Of a DNA stretch of 64,000 bases, positions 10,430 through 21,545 are shown in pieces (the stretch's first letter is position 1; every line of letters begins with the position of its first letter). Where the stretch lies: NCBI GenBank assembly GCA_019614645.1, contig JABWDB010000005.1, positions 17,287,001 through 17,351,000 of the forward strand, given 5' to 3'. This DNA is from Stratiolaelaps scimitus. Lineage: Eukaryota > Arthropoda > Arachnida > Mesostigmata > Laelapidae. Made by a program: the position numbers and the translations under genes. The notes under the pieces are model-generated. The model worked only from the letters and a program-made list of their open reading frames with translations, had not been told where the DNA came from and did not search any database.

Positions 10430-10960
10430 CTGAAAACGTGTCATCCATCATAGGTTATGAAGAATACAGCTGGAGATACGTTCCTATGCGCTCTCATGAG
10501 CGTGGTCCACAACGTGACATAGATTAACGCGGATAACGATTCCGTTAAACTGAAAGTCGACTTGATTGGCTGATTCATACACGTAAAATATACATAGACC
10601 GTTTTACTTAAGATGATATTTTCAAACACGTATGTGCTTCTTGGAGTCGAAGCTGATTGCAATGCAGGCAAATACTTGTTATACACGAATTAATCGACTG
10701 CTCTGTCGGCGTCCTGCCTGGAAGGCTCAATCAACCGTTCGTCAACATCCCGCCCATCCGAATCCCTCGTCAAGAGATGCCCGTTTTAATATCAGACAAA
10801 AAGCAAATCATCCAGCGCCGCATGGCACGCCACAAAAACCGCAAACACCTTTGAGATTCAAGTGTATTTCAGTTCCGTTTCTATTTTGACAAAATATACA
10901 GTACTTCTTTGCGATTTCATCTCAATTTGTGTCAAGGGCGACCGGTCAGTGGATACGTAC
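10430..10960 (-). other. intron
   Basis: 531 nt within laminin IV domain 1. No recognisable content. Confidence 0.85.
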
Positions 10961-11166
10961 ATGCATGGGGCTGTACTTGGTTGAAACGTCCTTATAGCTC
11001 CCATGAGTGGTCCTCTCGAGAACATGAGCCGATAGAAGGCTCGAGTTGAGCGCCAGACGATACATGTTGCTCGAACGGCAGCTGGTCGAAACTCCGAAAC
11101 AGAAGCAGTTAAGGCATTCATCTGGTGACGACGCCTGCTCGTTGAACTGTCCATTGGGGCAAATAC
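10961..11166 (-). CDS. trol: laminin-type EGF fragment leading into laminin IV domain 1
   Basis: The acceptor is taatcatctacag and the donor CAT|GTACGT. It encodes GICPNGQFNEQASSPDEC, then LNCFCFGVSTSCRSSNMYR. The Cys-x-Cys-F-G motif and the spacing match the laminin-EGF half that precedes each laminin IV domain. The remaining 30 residues begin the laminin IV domain and are poorly conserved. Confidence 0.87.
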
Positions 11167-12588
11167 CTGTAGATGATTATGATGATTCTTATTATTACTA
11201 TTCAAAATTATAGTATTATAAGAATCATAGATAATTATGCGAACCAGTGCGTCAGCGTTCATTATCACTAATGATTCCTCTAGCCAATCTACGTTCGTTA
11301 GTATTTCGTTCATTTATCCATACGTACTTCTCAACATATCTGTCATAGCCTATCAGACCCCACAATGGCTGACGTACCTCAAACATCACAAGCTAATCAT
11401 TTTGTGACCCCCACGATTCTGTTGGCACTCTCAACAATAACTTGGCAATTCAAAGATTGTCTATGTAATATACCATTGCAACAAAACGAGTACACGTCAG
11501 CCGACTACTCGCAGTGCAGCCTCTGATGTCGAAACTAAACATGTTCGAGGTTCGAGGGCGTTGGGGAAAAAGGAAATTGCGCACTCATCAGCAGTGCGCA
11601 ATTATCTTCTATCTTTTTCTATGTGTGTGTGTACACATGCAAACACTCATAACCCAGCCATCCGCACTCTTATAGCTGGCCTTGGCCGAGTTTGTCGTCG
11701 TGTGCTCTCTCTCTCTCTCTATATATATATCTTTCTCTCTACTTGCTCTCCCGGAGTTCTGTTGGCTCGTCCAGTGTGAACACTCGGCGGGGCCTTGCAG
11801 CAGCTGCTTCATACTGCCGCATACCATACATCGTGAGGTGGACACGACGGTGCAAACGGGTGGAATACTTAGTGTACTGTTAATTGTAAGATGGAGCCCC
11901 GCCGCTAATCAGAAATTGGAAGCGCACGCGCGCGCGCGTACACACACACACACACAGAGAGAATCCCAAAGATCCACCTGGCCAGACAATAGCTAGGCGT
12001 ATGCAATAGTTCCAAGGATATTTTGCGCAAGTGCAGAATATATGAAGAAGAATGTCGCTAGAGGGGGAGCCAGGAACAATTTGATAAGAGTAGTTGTAGT
12101 TGAATAAGTATCATGGTATAAGCAGTAGCAGTGCGAACCTTACGAGAACGTTTTAATACGATAGCTATCATCGTAATCACATCGTTTGTAAGGAAAGTTT
12201 CTATTCGATTTTGTATGCGTCTGCTTGAATATCTATTATTATTATTATTATTAATCATCAACAATAGGGATATGGTACAGCGGACGTGAATTGTAGGAAA
12301 TTGACAAAAAGAACTGATTTCGTGTAAAAATATGTCAACAATACAAATACAATAGTGTGGACGGGCTAAGCCCTGGAAATGAGGAACCAGACGAGAATAA
12401 TTAATTTGGTGTAGCCTTTCTGATTTCTGTCAGCGTTGCACCTCTGTCGTGGTTAATTAGCTCAGACGAAATTACGGCAAACAGGCGATTAGTCGGAACA
12501 GCTGGTCCTACCTATGGTTAATAATAACAATAGTGATAATTGATTTTGGAGTGGCATTTGTAACCTACTAGAACTGAAGCATCCATAC
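11167..12588 (-). other. intron between Ig2 and domain III
   Basis: 1.4 kb. Contains CT/TA tracts at about 11706-11746, (CG)/(CA) tracts at about 11926-11957 and (TTA)n at about 12234-12255. No coding signal. Confidence 0.83.
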
Positions 12589-12688
12589 CTCTCGCCTTAA
12601 CGACCAATATTGTGTCGGGAACAGCCAGAACACTTTTCCGCGCATTCATGGCTTCACACGTCCATGCACCTTGATCCGATTGCGACAC
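12589..12688 (-). CDS. trol: Ig domain 2, second part
   Basis: The acceptor is atgctttcaacag and the donor G|GTATGG. It completes Ig2: after TIRE comes VSQSDQGAWTCEAMNARKS with the second cysteine, then VPDTILVVKAR. It joins the next exon as KAR-GICPNGQF, the entry to the laminin-like domain III. Confidence 0.91.
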
Positions 12689-14217
12689 CTGTTGAAAGCA
12701 TATGAATGTTCCTTCAAGAATAAAGGTTGTCCTGTAAAAGGTTCACAAAGTGAAGTCCACTGCCCCTCCTTCATTCAAGCCTGCTCTCAATGAGACGAAA
12801 TCAATTTGCCGAAAGGGAGAGCTCGATATAGACGACTTGTTATATTTAGTATGCCCGTAGGCTAAACGGTGGCGTTTCGCCAGCTGCCTTGATTGAGGTT
12901 GATGTGGGCCTCAAGCAAACAAAGATAGACCAGTTTGGTGCTAAATTAAATATTCTACGGATGGAAACGATCGCGTTTCTTAAAATCGAGAGTAATAGCC
13001 TAATGAACCTCATTACCGTCATGTTGACTATGATGAAATCGTTCTGATGAGGTGAACCAAACATCACACAGCTTTGTATTCTATAGAAATACGTACATTG
13101 ATATGTTTATGAAATCATCCTTAATATGTAAATAGCACGGCAGCCATTACTGAGAATGAATACTTTAGGCCTAACATTGTACATTTCACTATGCCGACCA
13201 GTTAGCCAGGCGCGATTCAAGTACAAACGAGAGGCGTTCGGCCGTAGATAGTCATATGGAGTGGTTCGGGTGCAGATCGACGAATTCTCCGGAAATATCT
13301 AAGCACCTGCTATTCGCAACCACTGATAATATAGCAACACGATTTGAAAGCGAAGAAAACGCTTGTGGTTTCGACAAAATACAAAATAGTAAGAGAGGAG
13401 GACTCGTGGATCACCATCGACTGCCAAAGAGAGCCCCCTATGTGAAATAGGTTGGAATTGGCAGTTAGCCAAATCGCCGAGGTCGTCAGCGCCGTGGTGC
13501 GATTTGGAGAAGGTATTTTGGCGGTCCTTATCGACCTTCAGTCTATGGCTGTGGTAACTGCCATCTATAACAGATACATCTGTCTTGCTCAAAAGGGCCA
13601 CCATTGATGATGACGGCGAAACCTGGGCGACAAACCAAGGATACCTGAACCAAACGCCTAATACCGAATCTTCGCTTTTGGCTGAAGTCAGGTGGGGAGT
13701 TAACGAATGGTGCTGTGTGGACACTGCCAATTCCACATTTTTATGTTCGAAATTGTGAAAGCGCAGGTAGATATCTGAGTTTTCATTCACACCGGGGAGG
13801 TAGACAATGTAGAACACCCTACCCTGCGGGGCATTCGATAACATTTGGGGGAAGTTGGTCTGACCAACTGATAAGAGGACGACTCCTAGGATCCAGTGGC
13901 TGAAGTAATAGTGTTAAGGAAGGCGAGTTATCCGGTTTATTCACAAAACTGGGGGTTTTAGCAGGCAAGGTTTACGCGACAATTGAACCCCATGAACAGA
14001 GGTAGTTCCCATACACGGCTAACCCCGCATAGTTTGGTCCTCAATCATTGGATTTACGTCCTGAAGGTACTCATTCATGAGAAGAACATTGCCCCCTCCA
14101 TCTAAAAAGTATATCTATGTCCACTTAAAGCAAGGCGAGCCATGAGGTACACACCAATCGTCTAAGGCCATCCAAGGTAACGGCACTACCGTTAGTAGCA
14201 TCCTAGTTATAGCCTAC
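12689..14217 (-). other. intron inside Ig2, holding a nested open frame
   Basis: 1.5 kb between the two halves of Ig2. The protein-like frame at 13299-13893 is listed separately; the rest shows nothing recognisable. Confidence 0.83.
13299..13893 (-). other. unidentified protein-like open frame in intron
   Basis: Minus strand. A good acceptor-like site (cttccttaacactattacttcag) is followed by an open frame that starts HWILGVVLLSVGQTNFPQML, like the end of a signal peptide. It goes on through GRVFYIVYLPGVNENSDIYL and KNVELAVSTQHHSLTPHL for about 190 codons. The amino-acid mix of the first 120 residues looks like real protein; the last part does not. I do not recognise the family. It could be a nested exon, a decayed gene copy or a chance frame: other chance frames here reach about 200 codons. 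Confidence 0.25.
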
Positions 14218-14379
14218 CTCTCGAATGGTAAGGATGCCGACACCACGATCAGATGAGGTCGTCACCCGTGGAGGCGAGGGAATATGGCCCCAATTCTTTC
14301 GCCAGCTAATAAACGGCTCCGGTATACCGATGGCACCACAACTAACATTAACCGTATCGCCTTCTGAAGCTGTCACCAC
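14218..14379 (-). CDS. trol: Ig domain 2, first part
   Basis: The acceptor is ttgctatcttcctcag and the donor GAG|GTAGGC; 162 nt, phase 0 both sides. It encodes VVTASEGDTVNVSC with the first Ig cysteine, the core tryptophan (PFISWRKNWG) and the strand GVGILTIRE. An intron splits the domain before the second cysteine, as in Ig1. Confidence 0.92.
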
Positions 14380-14837
14380 CTGAGGAAGATAGCAATGTGG
14401 GTATATCCCGTCTTTATCGTTCCACTCGGACAATACGTCACATGCAAATATCTGTAATATTACGATTGATCATCTACAAATGCAATAATCACTATGGTTA
14501 GTATATGCCCTCTGGCATCAAGACCACGAGCACCTCGGAGCCAAGTTTTCAGTCATACGCGCTTGTCATCCTGCTCGCCAACAATTCTGCTCGACAATTC
14601 TGGCTATAGGGAAATAACAGTGATATTGGTACTCAATGAAAAATCTCCGATATGAGTTTTGCTCAAATACGTAAGTCCCGAAGACAGATAGACAAACACA
14701 GAGGTAACACGTAGACTATCAAGAAGCAACACAGTTGCTTCTATTATTGTATGATTATAAAACTGCATTTTTCGATGACTTCCTGGTTTCAAATTGAGTT
14801 TAGATTTTACCTAAATAACACACGATCACGAGCTAAC
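14380..14837 (-). other. intron before Ig2
   Basis: 458 nt, nothing recognisable. Confidence 0.85.
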
Positions 14838-15001
14838 CTTTGGCGGCGGTGTAACAATGATTGGTGGTCCACAGCCAATTTCGTCGGACTTGTCCTGACA
14901 GTCGAATTCTACGTCGCACTGAAATGAGCGCGGAATGCACTGGTCCTGTGATGAGCACTGATACTCACGTTGACTGCACGGTGAGCCCACGACTACCGTT
15001 T
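14838..15001 (-). CDS. trol: LDL-receptor class A module 15 and linker to Ig2
   Basis: The acceptor is gatcgtcttacag and the donor AAG|GTTAGC. It encodes VVVGSPCSQREYQC ... DQC ... FQCDV ... FDC ... KSDEIGC and then a short hydrophobic/Pro linker (GPPIIVTPPPK). This joins Ig2 as PPPK-VVTASEGDT. Confidence 0.92.
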
Positions 15002-15546
15002 CTGTAAGACGATCATTGCGATATCATCATCGTCGTTAAGCACAAAATCGAAGAATTGGGACTTCATAGCTTTTTCTATTTTGCATCTGCTATCGTGCGC
15101 AACACGCTGCTTTGTCACTGAGTGGATCGTTGCCACTTGACTTGGACTTCATTTCGATATTGATGCTGGCGTTGTTGTTCACTTTTGAAAAATTTCTCCA
15201 GCACGACATCGATTTCCTCTTGCCTATTATTCACTTTAGTGCCTGTTGAACACGGTGCACCACTTGGAGCACGTAAATGGAGAGAGGCCGATGTGTCCAC
15301 GCAGCTAGGTTGATTGTTCTGAGAGAGTATAAATATGCAAGATTCGACGAAAAATAAAGCTCCGCAAAATTAATTCCTCGCATGTATATGTGCACACATG
15401 CCTGAAGTATATGAATGCCTAAACGGGTAGTGGTGGAAACGAGCCAGTGCAGCCTGAACCTCGATCTGTATGTCTAAAGATGCATTTTACATAAAAATAT
15501 ACATTTAGTATTGTTCTAATCGTCTTCTGGTGGGTGGCAACTCAAC
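15002..15546 (-). other. intron between LA 14 and LA 15
   Basis: 545 nt, nothing recognisable. Confidence 0.85.
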
Positions 15547-15666
15547 TGCAATCGCTTTCGTCCGTTCGATCTCCACAGTCGTCATCGCCGTCACACCAGA
15601 ATGCCTTGGACACACAACGCCGGTTGGCGCACTCAAACTCATTAGGTTCACATTCGGATTGCTGAG
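15547..15666 (-). CDS. trol: LDL-receptor class A module 14
   Basis: 120 nt, phase 1 both sides, acceptor cctcattttcag. The donor A|GTTGAG is off-consensus but forced, because the next in-frame codon is a stop. The module reads CEPNEFEC ... RRC ... FWCDG ... DDC ... RTDESDC. Confidence 0.9.
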
Positions 15667-15902
15667 CTGAAAATGAGGACAAAACAACAGAATATAGATA
15701 CTATCTAACATCCTACTGCAGACAAACAATTCGCCGAACAGATAGCGCTGATGTTCAAAAGGGAACAACGAGTGTCAGGATTGCAAACATTGGAAAATTG
15801 ACTTTGATCGAAAAACGATCGACGTCTTGGTTAGTGAAGTCTCCGTCTGCAAGGTAGTTGTTTTGCTAAGAACCACTTGCTCAAAACTTAAATCGGAGGC
15901 CT

Positions 15903-15947
<45 letters not shown>

Positions 15948-16075
15948 ACCATCACATTGATTGTTATTATAGATCTTCGATACAAGGAGCGGACTTTTAG
16001 ATAGCTTAATAAAACAAATCAACGCGCTAATATTTAGTACAACTATTGCGGCCTCCAAATATCGAGTATACAGAC
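15667..16075 (-). other. intron between LA 13 and LA 14
   Basis: 409 nt, dominated by the (TA)n tract at 15905-15944. Confidence 0.85.
15905..15944. repeat. (TA)n microsatellite
   Basis: About 20 uninterrupted TA units in an intron; a likely polymorphic locus. Confidence 0.95.
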
Positions 16076-16330
16076 CACAGTTGAGTTCATCGGAGCCATC
16101 CTCGCAATCGTAGTCTCCATCACAGAGGTACTTGCGCAGAACACACTGTCCGCTGTGGCAGGCCGCCTCGTCTCGGCTGCAGCCCTCGGAAGCGTCAGCC
16201 CCAGTCGGTGTCGTGTCTCCAGGTGTAGAGGATACGGCCCCCTCAGCAGCAGCCGCCGCCGCCGCAGCAGAATCCCCTCCTCCGCCCGGCCGAACAAGGA
16301 CGGGTCGGTTAGGTTCCTCGGATACTGATG
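16076..16330 (-). CDS. trol: Ala/Gly linker plus LDL-receptor class A module 13
   Basis: The acceptor is ttgctatgttaatag and the donor G|GTCTGT (weak). About 45 linker residues include [16 protein letters not shown] and Thr/Pro-rich sequence. An LA module then follows (CSRDEAAC ... SGQC ... YLCDG ... YDC ... GSDELNC). The Ala run is encoded by a GC-rich triplet repeat and may vary in length. Confidence 0.88.
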
Positions 16331-19300
16331 CTATTAACATAGCAAACATTATATGTGAATTTCTTACTGTCCGAGAGACTAATGGGAACTAGTAATTAGC
16401 ATCTTTTCATCATTCGCGTTTGTGTTCCACTTTGAATAAATATTGCTACTACTTTGACATTTTGTACAGTTGTTTCTTTTCAAAGCTCAGGATGAGAGAC
16501 ACGGCAGTACTGTTAGTCGATGTGAGACCTAGCGAAGATCGTGATATTGTTAAAATTGAAGGCTGTGTACCAAACATAGAACAACGCGAATTGGGGGCTC
16601 TCCAGAAGCCAGTCACGGGTATGGGGTTCAAAGCGGCCTGTTTCTCAGATCACGCGATAACATTTAATATCAGTTCAAGGTAACAGGGATGACGCCACGG
16701 CAACTAAACGACATTCAACGAAGCTATTTCCAGAAGCGGCAGAAGCGATTGCACAATAAACAGAGAACTGTTTTTTTCGCCTTTGTGGAACAGACCATAC
16801 GTACCTCATACGTACGAAGTTGCTATCGAATCGAATTCGAAACTCACCGGAGTCGCGCGATATTCTACGGAATTTCTTGCTGTAGTATTCGGATGTAGTT
16901 TCCATGTTTCTGGATGTGCTGCTGACGGTCCAGTCGCGTGTAGCGAGTTTGCCCTTGGAGGCCTTCGAGGTGGCTGCGTGCAACGAACATAGCGAAGCGA
17001 TGAGTCGGCTTGCGTGCGACGTTCAGGCCAGACAGCTTTCCCACAGTTCTACAGCCTCGTCTTGAGTACTCCTACATGCAGGAGAAGTCCCCAGAAGTGG
17101 CCATTGGGGTGGTAGGCCTCCTCACACTTCCTTCAGGCTGACCTCTGGACCACGGCTGTGAGGGCCGTGTAGGCATTGGCACCCGGGGTGGGCACAACGA
17201 CGAATTTCGCTCGCACCCCCTTTCGTACCACCTATCACAGCTGTGCGCGGCCTCGTTTACAGACGACCCAGGCTAGACATGACTAAACATAACAACCTCA
17301 TCATACATGACAACATACAGCGGACTTCCTCAAGGCGCTTTTTGGAAAAGTACAAAAGAAACAGGCCCGAACCACTAACGCGCGCTACCTTATACGAAAG
17401 GCATCACCGATCAAATGCGAGATCTGCATCCCCTCTCCTCTCTCTTCTCAATATCAGAGCGAACAGCTGTCGAATTTCACAGGTATGTTTGAGTGATCAG
17501 TGTATTTTTTTCGTCCGTATTGTTTTTAGAGAGAACAATCGCGACCGATTACAACGAAAAGCACTTACAACGCGTGAAAGCATTGCGGCGAAGCGCATCC
17601 CCCACCATTATTACCGAAGCGACTCCTAGTGGCAACGCATTCTTAGGAACCGTTTATTGAATATTTGTTCTTTATCGTTTCGTACAACTCAAACAGGTAC
17701 ATCGCGCACGTCGAGTGGTTTGCACACACAGGGGTGAAGCAGGGTAGTTGTATTGGTCATAGCATAAGATTAGTTGTAGCAGCATGCATTGAGGTTTCCT
17801 AGGGCACATCTACGCTTTGGGGCTTAGGGTTAAAAGGTTTTGTGTGTACCTGATATTGATCTATTTTAGTGTACTGGTAGTACTAGTAGTAGTAGCAGCA
17901 GTAGTATGGATAAATGTTGTGATGATGATTATTATAATTATCGTACAACGATTCATTTATACTCAATGCGCAATCGTTAGAGGTTTGCAATCGTCATCGT
18001 GAAGATGGAACGGCAAGGCGCTACTCCTCGAGTTCATATGCGAGATAAGACCTTTCAGTGAAACAGCAGAGTGATTTTTAACCAACCTCTACATCAGGGT
18101 AAGAACTCGTGGGCCGCAGCGTGTCGTTACCCTACCGACAGATCTGGAGACTTGCGCACCAGCAGACCCCGTAAAAGCAGATTCAAATCTAGCACTGCAC
18201 ACGTCAATGATCAAGAGGATGCGGGAATAATGCAACGGTCCGAGGGAGGGAATCACACAAAGACAACAACAACAACTCATTGTTGACAAAGGTAAATCTG
18301 TGTTCTCGTTTATATTATTTCGTTGACTTTTATCGTATCCATGTTGCTGCCGCAGTATTTCTTTGCTGATTGTGGTGTTTGCACAACGTTGGTTGACAAT
18401 GCGTTGAAGGCCGAATCAAGAGAGCTCGCTACCTGTTGCTCCCTGATGGGTCTCTGAGTCGACGGGCGAACGGTGTCCGGTAATGCTGTGAAGCACTAGC
18501 CGGTGAATTTCAGGCTATTTTGGCCGCGCCAAAGTGGTCGCGTGTGGATGGGAGATTAGTGGATGATAGGAAAAACGACTATTGCGACATATATGCGTAT
18601 ATATATATATATATATATATATATCGCGAACAAACAACAGGATAAATTCGAACGATTATAAGGTAACATTTGCACCATCCACGTGCGAGACCACGTGCGA
18701 TGTACAGGCGCGCCTATTGCAGATAGGATCAGATATAACCAAATCGACCGATCGATAGATCGATAAGAAGATGAGAAGTCTTCTGAAGAGCTATCGCGGC
18801 AAAATGATATCCGTTTCGTCTTGCTTGTGAGTGTATTTGTAGGTGCATTTGCTGCACTGTTTTTTCTATGATGGATAGGGTATTTCGACAAAAGAAAGAT
18901 ATCGCGAACGCCAACACCGATCCCGTCACCGATTTCGTCAGCGTGCTGCATAGCAATTGCAGGACTACCCACAACAAGATCAACAATGACAACGACAACG
19001 ATAACAGCGTAAAGAGGAGATAATCAATTGTCCAAGTAGTCCTGGCTGAGGTAGGGATCCGGTGGAAAAGCGGTCACAGGGAACGGTCGGAAGGTCGGCA
19101 CGTGGCTGCGCTCGACAACTCACAGACGCACAGTTCACAAGGGGAGCGGAGCCGGTGCAGACAGTGAATGATCACCAAACTGGCAATGAATTATGCATTA
19201 GTTGTCACTGGCAGATAATCATGGTTTGCATATGGCTGATTGGGCGGAACACAAGCAGCAATTATGTCGCTGCCCAGAATTCGCATAGGTACGTAGAAGA

Positions 19301-19907
19301 AAGCTGGCAGCGCGCTCGCCTTTGTATCGTTGTTTGTTTGTTTGTTTGCCTGCCTACCCGTCATCATAATCATCCGCATTTGCTAGCATATCTGATAGGA
19401 GCCTGCACCGTTGGACAGTTCGCCAAGGGTGTGATCATATTGATTTGGTGTTGAAGGTGATAGTAGTTAAGAATCGATCGTCACGTGGAATGGAAGATGG
19501 GATGAAATTGTCGGGGATTGGAACTAGCAGGACAGAGAAAAACAGAGAGAAAGATATAGATTGACAGAGGCAGTAGCCGATACGGCCGGGGAGTGCAGGG
19601 CGGCGGAGGCGGGGGGTCAAGAAGTCGAAGATCAACAGCAACCACCGACCAACCATCGAAGCAAGAACCACAGGATGATTTAATGCCGTATTCTGCCATC
19701 GTTACATATGCGAAAACGACGCCGACAACGACAATAACATCACCAAATAAACGAGAACGAATCACGAAGTGAGGTGTGGATCAATCATGAAGCAGTCGAT
19801 CAGTCTATATGTATATATATATATAGAAATATTAACTCTTAATGTATTGTGTGTCTGTTTGTCTGTCAGACAAATAATAATTAAGAAAGATCTCATATGT
19901 TCGTTTC

Positions 19908-19952
<45 letters not shown>

Positions 19953-20459
19953 CAAGGTATATGGTTTCACCACCATAGTTATTAATTTGATAATAAATAT
20001 AGCGTTACTATTGTGCCAACAATAACGCCAATAATAATAATATTGATTGTTTCTGCATTGTAGATGCGTCGTATGTGAGGCGATTCAATATGTGTGTATC
20101 GCCCATGTCTATGCAGATCGCACGTCTACATTGTGATAGATACTAGCAAATCAATAAATCAATTAATCAACAATGTATCCATCTCGTATAGAAATTGCTG
20201 TGTCTCTCTTTGGTTCTCCATCGCGACTTGCTTATGTCTACCTATTATTATTCTCTTGAAATGATTATATGAAAATGGAGCGCGTACATTTCTTTCTGAA
20301 GCTTGTAGTGTTTGTTTATCGTCTTTGCTAGTTTTATCGTTGCAGCTTGTAGCAGTCGTAGCCCCGCTCAATATCTGCTTTAAGTTTTATGGGATCAAGC
20401 CACCGGCGCAGCTCTTTCTACGTGAGTATTATCTGTGCCGTTGGTGTTCGCATCGTCAC
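16331..20459 (-). other. 4.1 kb intron between the Ig1 linker and LA 13
   Basis: Contains (TA)n at 18597-18624 and 19911-19950 and short AT/GTTT tracts. No LA or Ig motif was found on either strand. An unannotated phase-1 exon cannot be excluded. Confidence 0.75.
19911..19950. repeat. (TA)n microsatellite
   Basis: About 20 TA units inside the 4.1 kb intron. Confidence 0.95.
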
Positions 20460-20917
20460 CATCATCATAATTAGCATTAGCAGTGGCGTCATCATTTGGT
20501 GATGGTGTTCTTTGCGCCGGTGGGTTGCCGAGAGTATCGCTTCCGGACGCAGCAGCCACTGGATGCTGTCTGCGCTGCCGGCGAGCCGGGGTCTGGCCAA
20601 AGCCAGTGGCTCGATAATAGCGTTGGTTTTGCTCGTAATATCGGGGCTCGTGCTGTATAGTACGGCTAAATGGATAGAAAGGTGCGTGGGTGAGCGGATA
20701 CACACGAGCGGTCACGATGAGGGTGGCGCTTTTCTGGCCGGGCCGCAGTTCCTGACCATCGACGGCAAGCGGTATACATAGGTAGACCCCGGCATCGTCC
20801 ACGGTGACTCGGTGCAGGGTTAACCGTCCACGGTGATCGGTGTGACCACTCTTGAGGGGTCGTCCATCGGCGCGAGCCCAGCGGACCTTTAGGCGGCGGG
20901 GACCTTCGTCGCGACAT
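20460..20917 (-). CDS. trol: Ig domain 1, second part, and long linker
   Basis: The acceptor is ccacttgtcgcag. It completes Ig1 with the first cysteine, the core tryptophan (LKVRWARADG) and the second cysteine in DDAGVYLC. A linker of about 85 residues follows, Tyr/Gln-rich, then basic (PARRQRRQHP), then Asn/Asp/Thr-rich. I placed the 3' end at G|GTGACG because it matches the phase of the next exon (DD-ASVSEE). The frame stays open for another 65 nt, so a later donor with an extra exon is possible. Confidence 0.82.
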
Positions 20918-21475
20918 CTGCGACAAGTGGTGAGAGAGAGAGACAGAGAGATGGAGATGTGAGGATGAAGATGACCGATGATGTAAGGACGCAGTGGCCG
21001 CCAACAACCGAACAATGAAATGCAATAGAATAAAATAACAACACGAAGTGAGATTGTATGCATGAGATGGTAGAAATGCAGCAATAATGAGCAAGGTCTC
21101 AGACCTCCCGAAGTACAATTGAAAGGCCTCCTCCTCCGCCTGGGGAGGGAAGGGAACTAGAGAAGTGAGTATCCTTCTTCAAGGGTCACAACAGTAACGA
21201 GCACCAATCATGATTATACAATAATCTCATAACAGAGTCCGTACTTCTTCCAAAATCTAAGATGGTGCTTTGCTCAAGAACACCCTATGCCTATAAAATG
21301 TATGGTAGCTTCGACGACAGAAAACACCACCATTGGATGTCTGTCAAAAACGCTTTTCAGTTTCAGCTTGACCTCTTTAAGTCACGCGGTGTGGGGGCTG
21401 AGCATATGATATTAATAAAGAACGAACAGTACACTAGCAGACTATCTCATCGAATGTGAAAGCGTTCTCACGTAC
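20918..21475 (-). other. intron inside Ig1
   Basis: 558 nt with a GA/CT tract (about 20935-20951) next to the acceptor. Nothing else seen. Confidence 0.85.
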
Positions 21476-21545
21476 CTTATGACGACATTGTGTCCGACCG
21501 TTTCGTTTTGGAACGGAGGGTAGACTCGAACGTCAATATCGCTCA
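21476..21545 (-). CDS. trol: Ig domain 1, first part
   Basis: A 70-nt exon with acceptor cttctttgttctag and donor AG|GTACGT. It encodes DIDVRVYPPFQNETVGHN and then VVIR. The split Arg codon and the next exon supply the first Ig cysteine (VVIRC). NET is a possible N-glycosylation site. The small exon is supported mainly by its perfect fit to both neighbours. Confidence 0.88.
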
